This document shows, in pieces, positions 8,127-16,594 of a DNA stretch of 64,000 nucleotides; position 1 is the stretch's first letter; the number at the start of each line of letters is the position of its first letter. The stretch lies in the NCBI RefSeq assembly GCF_027111355.2, contig NZ_CP114291.2:1860001-1924000 (forward strand). Direction: 5' to 3'. The DNA is from Flavobacterium eburneipallidum. Lineage in GTDB: Bacteria > Bacteroidota > Bacteroidia > Flavobacteriales > Flavobacteriaceae. The notes beneath the pieces were generated by a model. It was not told where the DNA came from and searched no databases. It saw only the letters and a program-made list of their open reading frames with translations. Position numbers and translations under genes: made by a program.

Positions 8127-8576
8127 ATGATATTAGATACACTAAAAAACGGATCACAATACACTAGCTTACATCCTTTGTTTGCCAAAGCATTTGACTT
8201 TATGAGTCAAAATGATTTAGCCAACTTGGAAGATGGAGTAATCCAAATCGAAGAAGGTTTAAAAGTAATCGTAAGCAAAGCAAACGGAAAAACAGCAGAA
8301 GCTAGTTTGACTAAATTTGAATGCCACGACAAAAACATAGATATTCAAGTTTGTGTTAGCGGATTGGAAACCATATACTGGAAACCAAGAGAGAAATGTG
8401 TAACTCCAAACGGAGATTACAATCCTGAAAAGGATGTACGTTTCTTTAATGACACTCCAGATATGAAATTTCAATTGACAGACGGACAGTTTGTAATATT
8501 CTATCCAGGCGATGTTCACGCACCAATGATTGGTGAAGGTGAAATCAAAAAATTGGTATTTAAAGTTAAAATCTAA
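8127..8576 (+). CDS. YhcH/YjgK/YiaL family protein
   Basis: A 149-residue cupin-like protein of the YhcH/YjgK/YiaL (DUF386) family, also mislabelled beta-galactosidase subunit beta. Conserved features include YNPEKDVRFF and FYPGDVHAPM near the C-terminus, the His being a probable metal ligand. Family members accompany sialic-acid and uronate catabolic genes and are thought to act on sugar anomers or epimers; the reaction is not established here. It is 9 bp after kdgK and 5 bp before eda, clearly part of the operon. Confidence 0.85.
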   Translation: MILDTLKNGSQYTSLHPLFAKAFDFMSQNDLANLEDGVIQIEEGLKVIVSKANGKTAEASLTKFECHDKNIDIQVCVSGLETIYWKPREKCVTPNGDYNPEKDVRFFNDTPDMKFQLTDGQFVIFYPGDVHAPMIGEGEIKKLVFKVKI

Positions 8577-8581
8577 AAAAA

Positions 8582-9247
8582 ATGAGTAAAATTCAAGAAG
8601 TTACAGATGCAATTATAGCTCAAGGGATGCTTCCTTTGTATTTCAATGCAGACGAAAACGTAACAATAGAAGTATTAAGAGCGATTTACAGAGCTGGAAT
8701 CAAAGCGGTTGAATATACAAGTCGTGGAGAAACTGCTTTGAGCAACTTCGCTAAAATGGTAGAAGTTCGTAATGCTGAAATGCCTGATTTATTATTAGGT
8801 ATCGGAACTATCAAAAACAAAAAACAAGCTGAAGATTATTTAACTGTTGGAGCTGATTTCTTTATCAGTCCTGGGTTTGTTCCTGAAGTAGCTGAATTAT
8901 TGAATAGTAAAGGAATTTTATACAGCCCAGGTTGTATGACGCCTACTGAAATTATTGCTGCTGAAAATGCAGGAGTAAAATTCATCAAATTGTTCCCAGG
9001 CAATATGTTAGGACCTGATTTCTTAAGCGGAATCAAAGATATTTTTCCTAACCTTGTTTTCATGCCAACTGGTGGAGTGGATACAACTGCTGAAAGTATT
9101 GGTGGTTGGTTCAAAGCTGGAGTTTCTGCAGTAGGAATGGGAAGTAAATTAATCAGCAAACCATTAATGGCTGCTAAAGATTATGCTAAAATCGAAGCGG
9201 ATACTAAAGAAGTTTTGAGTTTAGTACATTCTATTTCAAAAAAATAA
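8582..9247 (+). CDS. eda: KDPG / 4-hydroxy-2-oxoglutarate aldolase
   Basis: A 221-residue class I aldolase. The Schiff-base lysine is in FIKLFPG (Lys136) and the acid/base glutamate in KAVEYTSRGE (Glu44). It splits 2-keto-3-deoxy-6-phosphogluconate into pyruvate and glyceraldehyde-3-phosphate, the last step of hexuronate breakdown. The length is typical. It sits 5 bp after the YhcH-like gene and 2 bp before the SDR, so translation is probably coupled. Cytosolic, expected trimer. Confidence 0.92.
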   Translation: MSKIQEVTDAIIAQGMLPLYFNADENVTIEVLRAIYRAGIKAVEYTSRGETALSNFAKMVEVRNAEMPDLLLGIGTIKNKKQAEDYLTVGADFFISPGFVPEVAELLNSKGILYSPGCMTPTEIIAAENAGVKFIKLFPGNMLGPDFLSGIKDIFPNLVFMPTGGVDTTAESIGGWFKAGVSAVGMGSKLISKPLMAAKDYAKIEADTKEVLSLVHSISKK

Positions 9248-9249
9248 TA

Positions 9250-10062
9250 ATGAATACATTGTTTAATCTTGAAGGGAAAGTAGCACTCATTACAGGTGGC
9301 GGCGGAGTTTTAGGCAGTAATATGGCTAGAACCTTGGCAAAACATGGAGTAATTACTGGAGTTTTAGGAAGAAACATAGAAAATGTAGAAGCTACCGCAA
9401 CCTCCATTAGAAATAATGGAGGGGAAGCTTTTGCTATTAGTGCCAATGTGACTAATAAAGAAGAACTGGAGAAAGTTCGGGATTTTATTATAACAAAATA
9501 CGGACGTTTGGATATATTGATTAATGGAGCAGGTGGCAATATGCCTGGAGCTACAATTCAACCAGATGGAGCTATTTATGATATGCAATCCGAAGACTTA
9601 CAAAAGGTTTTAGATTTGAACATCATTGGAACCATATTACCCTCTCAAGTTTTTTCCGAAGTTTTTTCCAAACAAAAGTCTGGAGTTATTATCAATATTT
9701 CTTCTGCAACTGCTGAACGACCTTTGACACGTGTGGTTGGTTACTCTGCGGCTAAAGCAGCTATTGATAATTTTACCAAATGGATGGCGGTGGAATTAGC
9801 AGGAAAATATGGAGAAGGCATTAGAGTCAATGCCATTGCACCAGGTTTTTTTATTGGTGAACAAAATAAGGCATTATTATTGCTACCTGATGGAAATTTG
9901 ACATCAAGAGGTGAAAAAATTATTGACCACACTCCAATGGGGCGTTTTGGTCAGCCACAAGATACTGATGGAGCATTACTTTTTTTATGCAGTGATATGT
10001 CAAAATTTGTTACAGGTATCATCATTCATGTAGATGGAGGATTTGGAGCCAAAAGCATCTAA
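9250..10062 (+). CDS. SDR oxidoreductase, probable D-mannonate oxidoreductase
   Basis: A 270-residue classical SDR with GGGGVLG (residues 16-22), NGAGGN (92-97), catalytic Ser151/152, Tyr165 and Lys169 (YSAAK). Its place between eda and uxuA suggests it interconverts D-fructuronate and D-mannonate, the step carried out in E. coli by the unrelated polyol dehydrogenase UxuB, which is absent here. That assignment rests on context; a gluconate 5-dehydrogenase-like or DEH reductase role is the main alternative. It begins 2 bp after eda. Confidence 0.8.
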   Translation: MNTLFNLEGKVALITGGGGVLGSNMARTLAKHGVITGVLGRNIENVEATATSIRNNGGEAFAISANVTNKEELEKVRDFIITKYGRLDILINGAGGNMPGATIQPDGAIYDMQSEDLQKVLDLNIIGTILPSQVFSEVFSKQKSGVIINISSATAERPLTRVVGYSAAKAAIDNFTKWMAVELAGKYGEGIRVNAIAPGFFIGEQNKALLLLPDGNLTSRGEKIIDHTPMGRFGQPQDTDGALLFLCSDMSKFVTGIIIHVDGGFGAKSI

Positions 10063-10133
10063 ATCAATTATGAATTACAAATTACGATTATCGACAAACG
10101 ATTATCGATCATCGACAAACGAATTTAAAAAAA

Positions 10134-11321
10134 ATGGAACAAACATTACGTTGGTTCGGGCCTAATGATCCCGTATCATTATCAGATATTGCTCAAGCTG
10201 GAGCAACAGGTGTTGTTACTGCTTTGCATCACATTCCAAACGGACAAGTTTGGGAAATTGATGAAATTCAAAAGCGTATAAACACCGTCAAATACAAAGA
10301 TGGAAATCCAAATAATGGGTTGACTGGTTTAGAATGGACAGTGGTGGAAAGTATTCCGGTACACGAAGACATCAAAAAACAGTCAGGCGATTATTTACAA
10401 TATATAGAAAACTACAAACAAAGTATCAAGAATTTAGCTGAATGCGGAATTCACTGTGTTTGTTATAATTTCATGCCTGTATTGGATTGGTCTAGAACCG
10501 ATTTGTCTTATGAATTGGCCGATGGTTCCAAAGCATTGCGATTTGATATTAATGAATTTGCTGCTTTTGAATTGTTTATTTTAAAACGTCCAGGAGCTGA
10601 AAACGAATATACTGATGCTCAAAAAGAAGCTGCCAAAAAATGTTTTGAAGCTTTGACTGACGAAGCAAAAGTAAAACTACAACACAATATTCTTGCAGGT
10701 CTTCCAGGAGCTGAAGAAGCGTATTCTGTTGAAGATTTTCTGGTTACTTTAAGTGGTTATAACGGAATTGACCGCAATCGTTTGAAAGAAAATTTATTTC
10801 ACTTTTTGAGAGAAATTATTCCTGTTGCCGAAAGCAAAAACGTATTGATGGCAATTCATCCTGATGATCCTCCTTATCCTATTTTAGGATTACCAAGAGT
10901 AGTGAGTACAGAAGAAGATTTGATTGATTTAATGGGAGCAATTGATTCTAAATCAAACGGATTCACGATGTGTACAGGATCTTATGGTGTAAGAGCTGAC
11001 AACGATTTACCAGGAATGGTAGAACGTCACGGTGATAAAATGAATTTCATTCATTTGAGAAGTACCCAAAGAGATGCAGAAGGAAGTTTTTATGAAGCCA
11101 ATCATTTGGAAGGCGATGCTAACATGTATGAAGTAGTAAAAGCGATTCTTGCAGTTGAAAAGAAAAACAACAGCAATTTACCAATGCGCCCTGATCACGG
11201 GCATCAAATGTTAGACGATTTAAAGAAAAAAACAAATCCTGGCTATTCTGGAATTGGTCGTTTGCGTGGTCTAGCTGAATTGAGAGGATTAGAAATGGGA
11301 ATAAAAAGAAGTTTATTTTAA
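10134..11321 (+). CDS. uxuA: Mannonate dehydratase
   Basis: A 395-residue protein beginning [16 protein letters not shown], the start pattern of UxuA, with the conserved [16 protein letters not shown] segment, [16 protein letters not shown] and MRPDHGHQM. The His and Asp residues in these blocks are the known Mn-binding and catalytic ones of the family. It dehydrates D-mannonate to 2-keto-3-deoxygluconate, the substrate of the kinases upstream. The length matches E. coli UxuA. It is separated from the SDR by 71 bp containing an imperfect repeat of CGACAAACGATTATCGAT. Confidence 0.94.
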   Translation: MEQTLRWFGPNDPVSLSDIAQAGATGVVTALHHIPNGQVWEIDEIQKRINTVKYKDGNPNNGLTGLEWTVVESIPVHEDIKKQSGDYLQYIENYKQSIKNLAECGIHCVCYNFMPVLDWSRTDLSYELADGSKALRFDINEFAAFELFILKRPGAENEYTDAQKEAAKKCFEALTDEAKVKLQHNILAGLPGAEEAYSVEDFLVTLSGYNGIDRNRLKENLFHFLREIIPVAESKNVLMAIHPDDPPYPILGLPRVVSTEEDLIDLMGAIDSKSNGFTMCTGSYGVRADNDLPGMVERHGDKMNFIHLRSTQRDAEGSFYEANHLEGDANMYEVVKAILAVEKKNNSNLPMRPDHGHQMLDDLKKKTNPGYSGIGRLRGLAELRGLEMGIKRSLF

Positions 11322-11402
11322 ATCAATAAATAGTTATAAATTACACCAAAAATTAGTCAAAGGATAGTCTTTTTCTAACCAACATTAAAAAAAACCGAAT
11401 AA

Positions 11403-12938
11403 ATGGACAAAACAAAACAATCGATGGGGAATTACCGCTGGTCAATCTGTGGTTTACTCTTTTTTGCAACTACTATCAACTACTTGGACAGACAAGTACT
11501 TTCTTTGACTTGGAGTGATTTTATCGCACCAGAATTTCACTGGACGAATAATGATTATGGAAATATCACCGCTTTATTTTCTATTTTCTATGCAGTATCG
11601 TTATTATTTGCAGGGAAGTTTGTAGATTTTATGGATACCAAAAAAGGGTTTCTTTGGGCTATTGGAGTTTGGTCTATTGGAGCTTGTTTACACGCTTTTG
11701 CAGGAATCGCAACATCAGGATGGATAACTGGAAACTGGTTTGTAGGTTTTGAAGGGGCAAAAGAAGCTATTCACACTGTCGAGGATACCGCTTTGGTAAT
11801 TAATGTGAGTGTAACTTTATTCATATTTGCTCGTTTTGTTTTGGCAGTTGGAGAGGCAGGAAATTTTCCAGCAGCGATTAAAACCACAGCAGAGTATTTT
11901 CCTAAAAAAGACAGAGCTTTCTCTACTAGTATTTTTAATGCAGGAGCAACAGTTGGAGCATTAGCAGCACCAATCACAATTCCTTTTATTGCAGAAGCTT
12001 TTGGTTGGGAAATGGCTTTTATCATTATCGGAGCTTTAGGTTTTGTTTGGATGGGATTTTGGATTTTTATGTATGACAAACCAGAAAGACATCCAAGAGT
12101 CAATGCGGCTGAATTAGAGTACATCCAACAAGATGATATTGCTGATAGCAAATTAGTAGGCTATGTTCCAGAAACAGCTACGAAAGTAACATTCAAAGAA
12201 TGTTTCAGATACAAACAAACGTGGGCATTTGCTTTTGGTAAGTTCATGACTGATGGCGTTTGGTGGTTTTTCTTATTCTGGACTCCAGCTTATTTAAAAT
12301 CGGTTTATGGTATGGATTCTACACAAGCAGCTTTCCCTTTATTTGTTCTTTACATGATTACTTTACTTTCTATCATTGGAGGTTGGTTGCCTACTTATTT
12401 TGTTGATAAAAAAGGCATGAATCCTTATGAAGGAAGAATGAGAGCGATGTTAATTTTTGCATTTTTTCCATTATTGGCATTAGTAGCACAACCTTTAGGA
12501 TATATTAGTTATTGGGTACCCGTAATTATTATTGGTATTGCTGGAGCGGCTCATCAGGCTTGGTCTGCTAATATCTTTACTACTGTTGGAGATATGTTTC
12601 CTAAAAAAGCCATTGCAACCATTACAGGAATTGGAGGTTTAGCAGGAGGTTTAGGCTCTACTTTAATCAATAAAGGTTCTGGAGTATTGTTTGATTTCAC
12701 GCATAGAAATTGGACTACTGTAGATGGTCAACCATTTTTAGAAAAATTTCCACAATATGTAACAGAGCCAATACCAGAAACTTTTTTTGCAGAATTAAAG
12801 AAAACAGGAGTGGTAATTTCTGATGGTATTGATACAGGATATATGATCATTTTCTCAATCTGTGCCGTTTGTTATTTGATAGGATGGGCAGTAATGAAGT
12901 CATTAGTACCTAAATATGCTCCAATTACAGATTTGTAG
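11403..12938 (+). CDS. MFS transporter, hexuronate (ExuT-like)
   Basis: A 511-residue major facilitator of the anion:cation symporter family. Hydrophobic segments span the chain and the N-terminus has INYLDRQVLS, typical of ExuT/GudP-type carriers. It is longer than E. coli ExuT (about 430) because of a loop near residues 95-125 and another near 430-475. As the last gene of the hexuronate operon it most likely imports glucuronate or galacturonate across the inner membrane. The uronate isomerase gene uxaC, needed to feed this pathway, is not in the window. Confidence 0.86.
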   Translation: MDKTKQSMGNYRWSICGLLFFATTINYLDRQVLSLTWSDFIAPEFHWTNNDYGNITALFSIFYAVSLLFAGKFVDFMDTKKGFLWAIGVWSIGACLHAFAGIATSGWITGNWFVGFEGAKEAIHTVEDTALVINVSVTLFIFARFVLAVGEAGNFPAAIKTTAEYFPKKDRAFSTSIFNAGATVGALAAPITIPFIAEAFGWEMAFIIIGALGFVWMGFWIFMYDKPERHPRVNAAELEYIQQDDIADSKLVGYVPETATKVTFKECFRYKQTWAFAFGKFMTDGVWWFFLFWTPAYLKSVYGMDSTQAAFPLFVLYMITLLSIIGGWLPTYFVDKKGMNPYEGRMRAMLIFAFFPLLALVAQPLGYISYWVPVIIIGIAGAAHQAWSANIFTTVGDMFPKKAIATITGIGGLAGGLGSTLINKGSGVLFDFTHRNWTTVDGQPFLEKFPQYVTEPIPETFFAELKKTGVVISDGIDTGYMIIFSICAVCYLIGWAVMKSLVPKYAPITDL

Positions 12939-12961
12939 TTTTATCATTTTTAATATATTTA

Positions 12962-12995
12962 ATAACCCCGAAGTTGTTGCTTCGGGGTTATTTTT
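12962..12995. terminator. Bidirectional intrinsic terminator
   Basis: Stem AATAACCCCGAAG / CTTCGGGGTTATT with a six-base loop, then a T run. It ends the hexuronate operon and, on the other strand, the fatty-acid operon. Confidence 0.92.
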
Positions 12996-13046
12996 TGGAA
13001 AAACATTACTTATTGTATGTTAAACAACTTAACAAAAATTTTAAAA

Positions 13047-14837
13047 TCAGAAACAATATTCGTTTTCCATAACTAATTTATTGGTAATCATTTCTCTTAA
13101 TCCAATAATGTTAGGCATATTAGTGTATTTTGTAAAACGACGTAAACCCATCAGCATCATGCGTTGTTCATCGCCTACGGCAAAAGATATAATACTTTCT
13201 TTTCCTTTTTGAGTAATTACATCAACAGCTTTGTATAGATACAATTTTGCCATAGCAATTTGCTCTTGAGCTTTTTCTTCGCCAACTTTTTTAGCTAATT
13301 TTTCAGTTCTCAAAACGGTTGATTCAGCCATATAAATTTCGATCAAAATATCAGCAGCAGCCATCAATAATTGTTGGTGACCTTCTAAATCGGGACCATA
13401 TTTTTGAACAGCACCACCAGCAACCATAAGAAATGCTTTTTTGAGTTTGGCTATCATTTCTTTTTCTTCGGCAAACAATTCTGAATAATCAGGTGTGTCA
13501 AAAGACGGAATACCCATTAATTCTTCTTGAACTTTAGAGGCCGGTCCTAATAAATCGACGTGACCTTTCATTGCTTTTTTAATCAACATTCCTACGGATA
13601 GCATTCGGTTGATTTCGTTTGTGCCTTCATAAATTCGGGCAATTCTCGCATCACGCCAAGCACTTTCCATTGGTGTGTCTTCTGAAAATCCCATTCCACC
13701 AAAAATTTGAATGCCTTCGTCAGCACAATTCTGAACATCTTCGGAAACAGCCACTTTCAAAATAGAACATTCTATGGCAAATTCTTCCACACCTTTCAAT
13801 TCTGATTCCTGATGCGATACACCTTCCGATTCTCTGATTGCTATTCTATCTTCAATATCTTTAGCTGCTCTGTAAGTGGCGCTTTCACCAGCATAACAAG
13901 AAGTTGCCATTTCGGCTAATTTTAATCGAATAGCTCCAAACTGGGCAATAGGAGTATTAAATTGTATTCTCTCATTAGCATATTTTACAGATCCAGCAAT
14001 CACTCGGCGTTGCGCATCAATACAGGCTGCTGCCAATTTGATTCGCCCCACATTTAGGGCATTCATAGCAATTTTGAAGCCGTTTCCTCTTTCAGAGAGC
14101 ATATTTTCGACAGGAATTTTAGTGTCTGCAAAAAATACCTGACGAGTAGAAGAGGCACGAATTCCGAGTTTGTGTTCTTCTTCGCCAAACGAAATTCCGT
14201 TGCCTTCAGTGTTTTCCAATATAAATCCAGTGATATTATTGTCGTCTTCAATTCGGGCAAAAACGATAAATAAAGAACAAAATCCAGCATTGGAAATCCA
14301 CATTTTTTGTCCTGTGATTTTATAATGCGTTCCATCTTCGGATAAAACTGCTTTGGTTTTTCCTGAATTGGCATCACTTCCAGCACCTGGTTCGGTCAAA
14401 CAATATGCTCCAAACCATTCGCCAGAAGCTAGTTTAGGAACATATTTTTGCTTTTGCTCTTCAGTTCCATATAGCGTAATTGGCATGGTTCCTATTCCAG
14501 TATGTGCTCCAAAGGCGGTAGAAAACGATCCCGTAGCTCCCGAAATATAATCGCAAACTAAAACGGTATCTACAAATCCCATTCCCATTCCGCCATAAGC
14601 CTCCGGAACAGAAATACTCAAAAAGCCTAAATCGCCCGCTTTTTTCATACATTCTTCGGTAAAGGCGTAATCCTTGTTTTCGAAACGGTTTTTGTTAGGC
14701 CAAATTTCTTTGTCCACAAATTCTTTTACCGTATCACGCATCATAATTTGCTCATCGTTAAAATCTTCGGGAGTGAAGATGTTTTCGCATTTTGTTTCTT
14801 TTACGATGAATTGACCACCGCGAGTTGTATCGTTCAT
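13047..14837 (-). CDS. Acyl-CoA dehydrogenase with C-terminal extension
   Basis: A 596-residue FAD enzyme of beta-oxidation. The core acyl-CoA dehydrogenase fold covers about residues 28-415, with the signature YCLTEPGAGSDA (145-156), the FAD-contact block IFGGMGFSEDTPME and the catalytic Glu404 in IYEGTNEINR. About 180 further residues form a helical C-terminal domain, as in very-long-chain-type bacterial enzymes. It oxidises acyl-CoA to trans-2-enoyl-CoA for the FadB-like protein encoded upstream on the same strand. It is the last gene of the group and ends at the shared terminator. Confidence 0.9.
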   Translation of the reverse strand: MNDTTRGGQFIVKETKCENIFTPEDFNDEQIMMRDTVKEFVDKEIWPNKNRFENKDYAFTEECMKKAGDLGFLSISVPEAYGGMGMGFVDTVLVCDYISGATGSFSTAFGAHTGIGTMPITLYGTEEQKQKYVPKLASGEWFGAYCLTEPGAGSDANSGKTKAVLSEDGTHYKITGQKMWISNAGFCSLFIVFARIEDDNNITGFILENTEGNGISFGEEEHKLGIRASSTRQVFFADTKIPVENMLSERGNGFKIAMNALNVGRIKLAAACIDAQRRVIAGSVKYANERIQFNTPIAQFGAIRLKLAEMATSCYAGESATYRAAKDIEDRIAIRESEGVSHQESELKGVEEFAIECSILKVAVSEDVQNCADEGIQIFGGMGFSEDTPMESAWRDARIARIYEGTNEINRMLSVGMLIKKAMKGHVDLLGPASKVQEELMGIPSFDTPDYSELFAEEKEMIAKLKKAFLMVAGGAVQKYGPDLEGHQQLLMAAADILIEIYMAESTVLRTEKLAKKVGEEKAQEQIAMAKLYLYKAVDVITQKGKESIISFAVGDEQRMMLMGLRRFTKYTNMPNIIGLREMITNKLVMENEYCF

Positions 14838-14914
14838 AACTTTTAGATTTTGAGGTTTTTTAGATAATAGAGTATAGAAAAAAGAGTAAAGAATAGAAAA
14901 AATAGAATCTAGAT

Positions 14915-15271
14915 TTAGGATTTATTTAATCCATTTTGGAAACCCATAGTCATTCTTTGAAATTCTTCTATTTTTTTTTCTAATAGGTTAACTGTTTGTT
15001 CGTTTATATATTTTCGATGTTTTGCTACTATTAATTGGGTGTTTAGTTCAAATGAAGAACCTAAAGAAATATCTAAAAAATGACTTAAAGATTTATCCGT
15101 TCTCGAAGAGCCTTCCGCAAAATTACTAGGAATAGAAACTGAACATCGACTTAATTGAGAACTTAAATCATACCTCTCGTGTTTTGGAAAGTCTAATAAG
15201 ATGTCCGAAATGTCATTTGCTATTTCTATTCCAAGTTGCTAAATTTTTAAGTTGTTATAATTATGACGCAT
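14915..15271 (-). pseudogene. Four-helix-bundle protein (TIGR02436-like) with in-frame amber codon
   Basis: From the ATG at 15269-15271 the frame reads MRHNYNNLKI, then TAG at 15239-15241 (codon 11), then continues open for 107 codons to TAA at 14915-14917. The downstream part has the family hallmarks: FPKHERYDLSSQLSRCSVS, IPSNFAEGSSR and a C-terminal helix. These small proteins were first seen as intervening sequences in 23S rRNA genes and are scattered in Bacteroidetes. The family has a conserved Trp at the position of the stop (K-[IV]-W), so a single TGG to TAG change explains the break. It sits between the thiolase and acyl-CoA dehydrogenase genes and is likely a late arrival in the operon. 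Function of the family is unknown. Confidence 0.82.
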
Positions 15272-15320
15272 AATCTTTTTTATTTCAGTCTATATTCTTT
15301 GTTCTCTTCTCTATTTTCTT

Positions 15321-16502
15321 CTACAATAATTCATAAATACCCGCTGTTCCTTGTCCTGTTCCCACGCACATACTTACAATTCCGTATTTGTTTCCACGAC
15401 GTTTCATTTCGTCGAATAATTGTACAGACAATTTTGTACCCGTGCAACCTAAAGGATGCCCTAATGCGATTGCTCCTCCATTGACGTTTACAATATCAGG
15501 GTTTAATCCCAATTCACGGATTACGGCCAATGATTGTGAAGCAAATGCTTCGTTTAGTTCGATTAAATCAATGTCTTTCAATTCTAATCCCGCTTGTTTT
15601 AATGCTTTTGGAATGGCTTTTACTGGACCTATTCCCATGATTCTGGGTTCAACTCCAGCAGATGCAAAACCAACCAAACGGGCAATAGGAGTGAGGTTTA
15701 ATTCTTTGACGATATCTTCACTCATAATCAAAACAAAAGCCGCTCCATCGCTCATTTGCGAAGCATTTCCAGCAGTTACGCTTCCATCAGCAGCAAATAC
15801 AGGTTTCAAATTGGCTAATGCCTCTATAGAAGTTCCTGCTCTTGGCCCTTCGTCTTTGTTGACAGTGTATGATTTGGTTTCTTTTTTTCCGTTTTCATTG
15901 ATAAAAGTCTGCTCCACAGTTATTGGAACAATTTGTGAATCGAATTTGCCTTCGGCTTGAGCTTTCAAAGCTTTGATATGGGAATTGTAAGCAAAAGCAT
16001 CCTGATCTTCTCTCGAAATATTGAATTGTTTGGCAACGGCTTCTGCTGTAAGTCCCATTCCCCAGTAATAATCTTCGTTTCCTGCTTTGGCAGAAGCATA
16101 ATCAGGCGATGGTTTGTAGCCACCCATTGGAATAAAACTCATACTTTCGGCTCCACCCGCAATGATGCAATCCGCCATTCCCGATTGGATTTTGGCAGTT
16201 GCCATCCCGATCGTTTCTATTCCAGAAGCGCAATATCTGTTGATGGTTACACCCGGAACATCAGTTACTTTTAATCCCATTAAGGAAATTAATCGTCCAA
16301 CATTTAATCCTTGTTCGGCTTCTGGCATCGCATTTCCAACCATTACGTCGTCAATGCGTGTTTTGTCGAAATCAGGCAATTCATTCATCATGAATTCGAT
16401 GGTTTCTGCCGCCAATTCGTCTGGGCGTTTGAAACGGAATACTCCTTTTGGGGCTTTGCCAACGGCGGTGCGGTAGGCTTTTACTATATAGGCTGTTTTC
16501 AT
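15321..16502 (-). CDS. fadA: Acetyl-CoA C-acyltransferase (3-ketoacyl-CoA thiolase)
   Basis: A 393-residue thiolase with the nucleophile Cys91 (NRYCASGIETIG), the His349 loop GHPLGCTG and the second active-site Cys379 (MCVGTGQG). It cleaves 3-ketoacyl-CoA with CoA to give acetyl-CoA and a shortened acyl-CoA. Together with the FadB-like protein encoded upstream it should form the beta-oxidation complex. Full length for the family. An acetoacetyl-CoA thiolase role is possible, but the fad context favours degradation. Confidence 0.92.
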   Translation of the reverse strand: MKTAYIVKAYRTAVGKAPKGVFRFKRPDELAAETIEFMMNELPDFDKTRIDDVMVGNAMPEAEQGLNVGRLISLMGLKVTDVPGVTINRYCASGIETIGMATAKIQSGMADCIIAGGAESMSFIPMGGYKPSPDYASAKAGNEDYYWGMGLTAEAVAKQFNISREDQDAFAYNSHIKALKAQAEGKFDSQIVPITVEQTFINENGKKETKSYTVNKDEGPRAGTSIEALANLKPVFAADGSVTAGNASQMSDGAAFVLIMSEDIVKELNLTPIARLVGFASAGVEPRIMGIGPVKAIPKALKQAGLELKDIDLIELNEAFASQSLAVIRELGLNPDIVNVNGGAIALGHPLGCTGTKLSVQLFDEMKRRGNKYGIVSMCVGTGQGTAGIYELL

Positions 16503-16525
16503 TTGTTTTGTTTTTTAAGACCATA

Positions 16526-16588
16526 GACGGATAGATAATAGATGATAGACTTTTACTTGTTACGGATTTTGTCTATCATCTATCCGTC
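16526..16588. repeat. Imperfect inverted repeat between fadB-like and thiolase genes
   Basis: GTCTATCATCTATCCGTC (16571-16588) is the reverse complement of the left arm (16526-16550) except for a short insertion there. The 63-bp structure could fold in the mRNA between the two genes. A similar AGATAATAGA-type filler occurs at 14855-14905. Confidence 0.65.
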
Positions 16589-16594
16589 TTTTAT

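Noticed and set aside
15263..16526. Several plus-strand frames of 70-190 codons opposite the thiolase gene
   Set aside because: Shadow frames of a well-supported thiolase on the minus strand, without motifs of their own.
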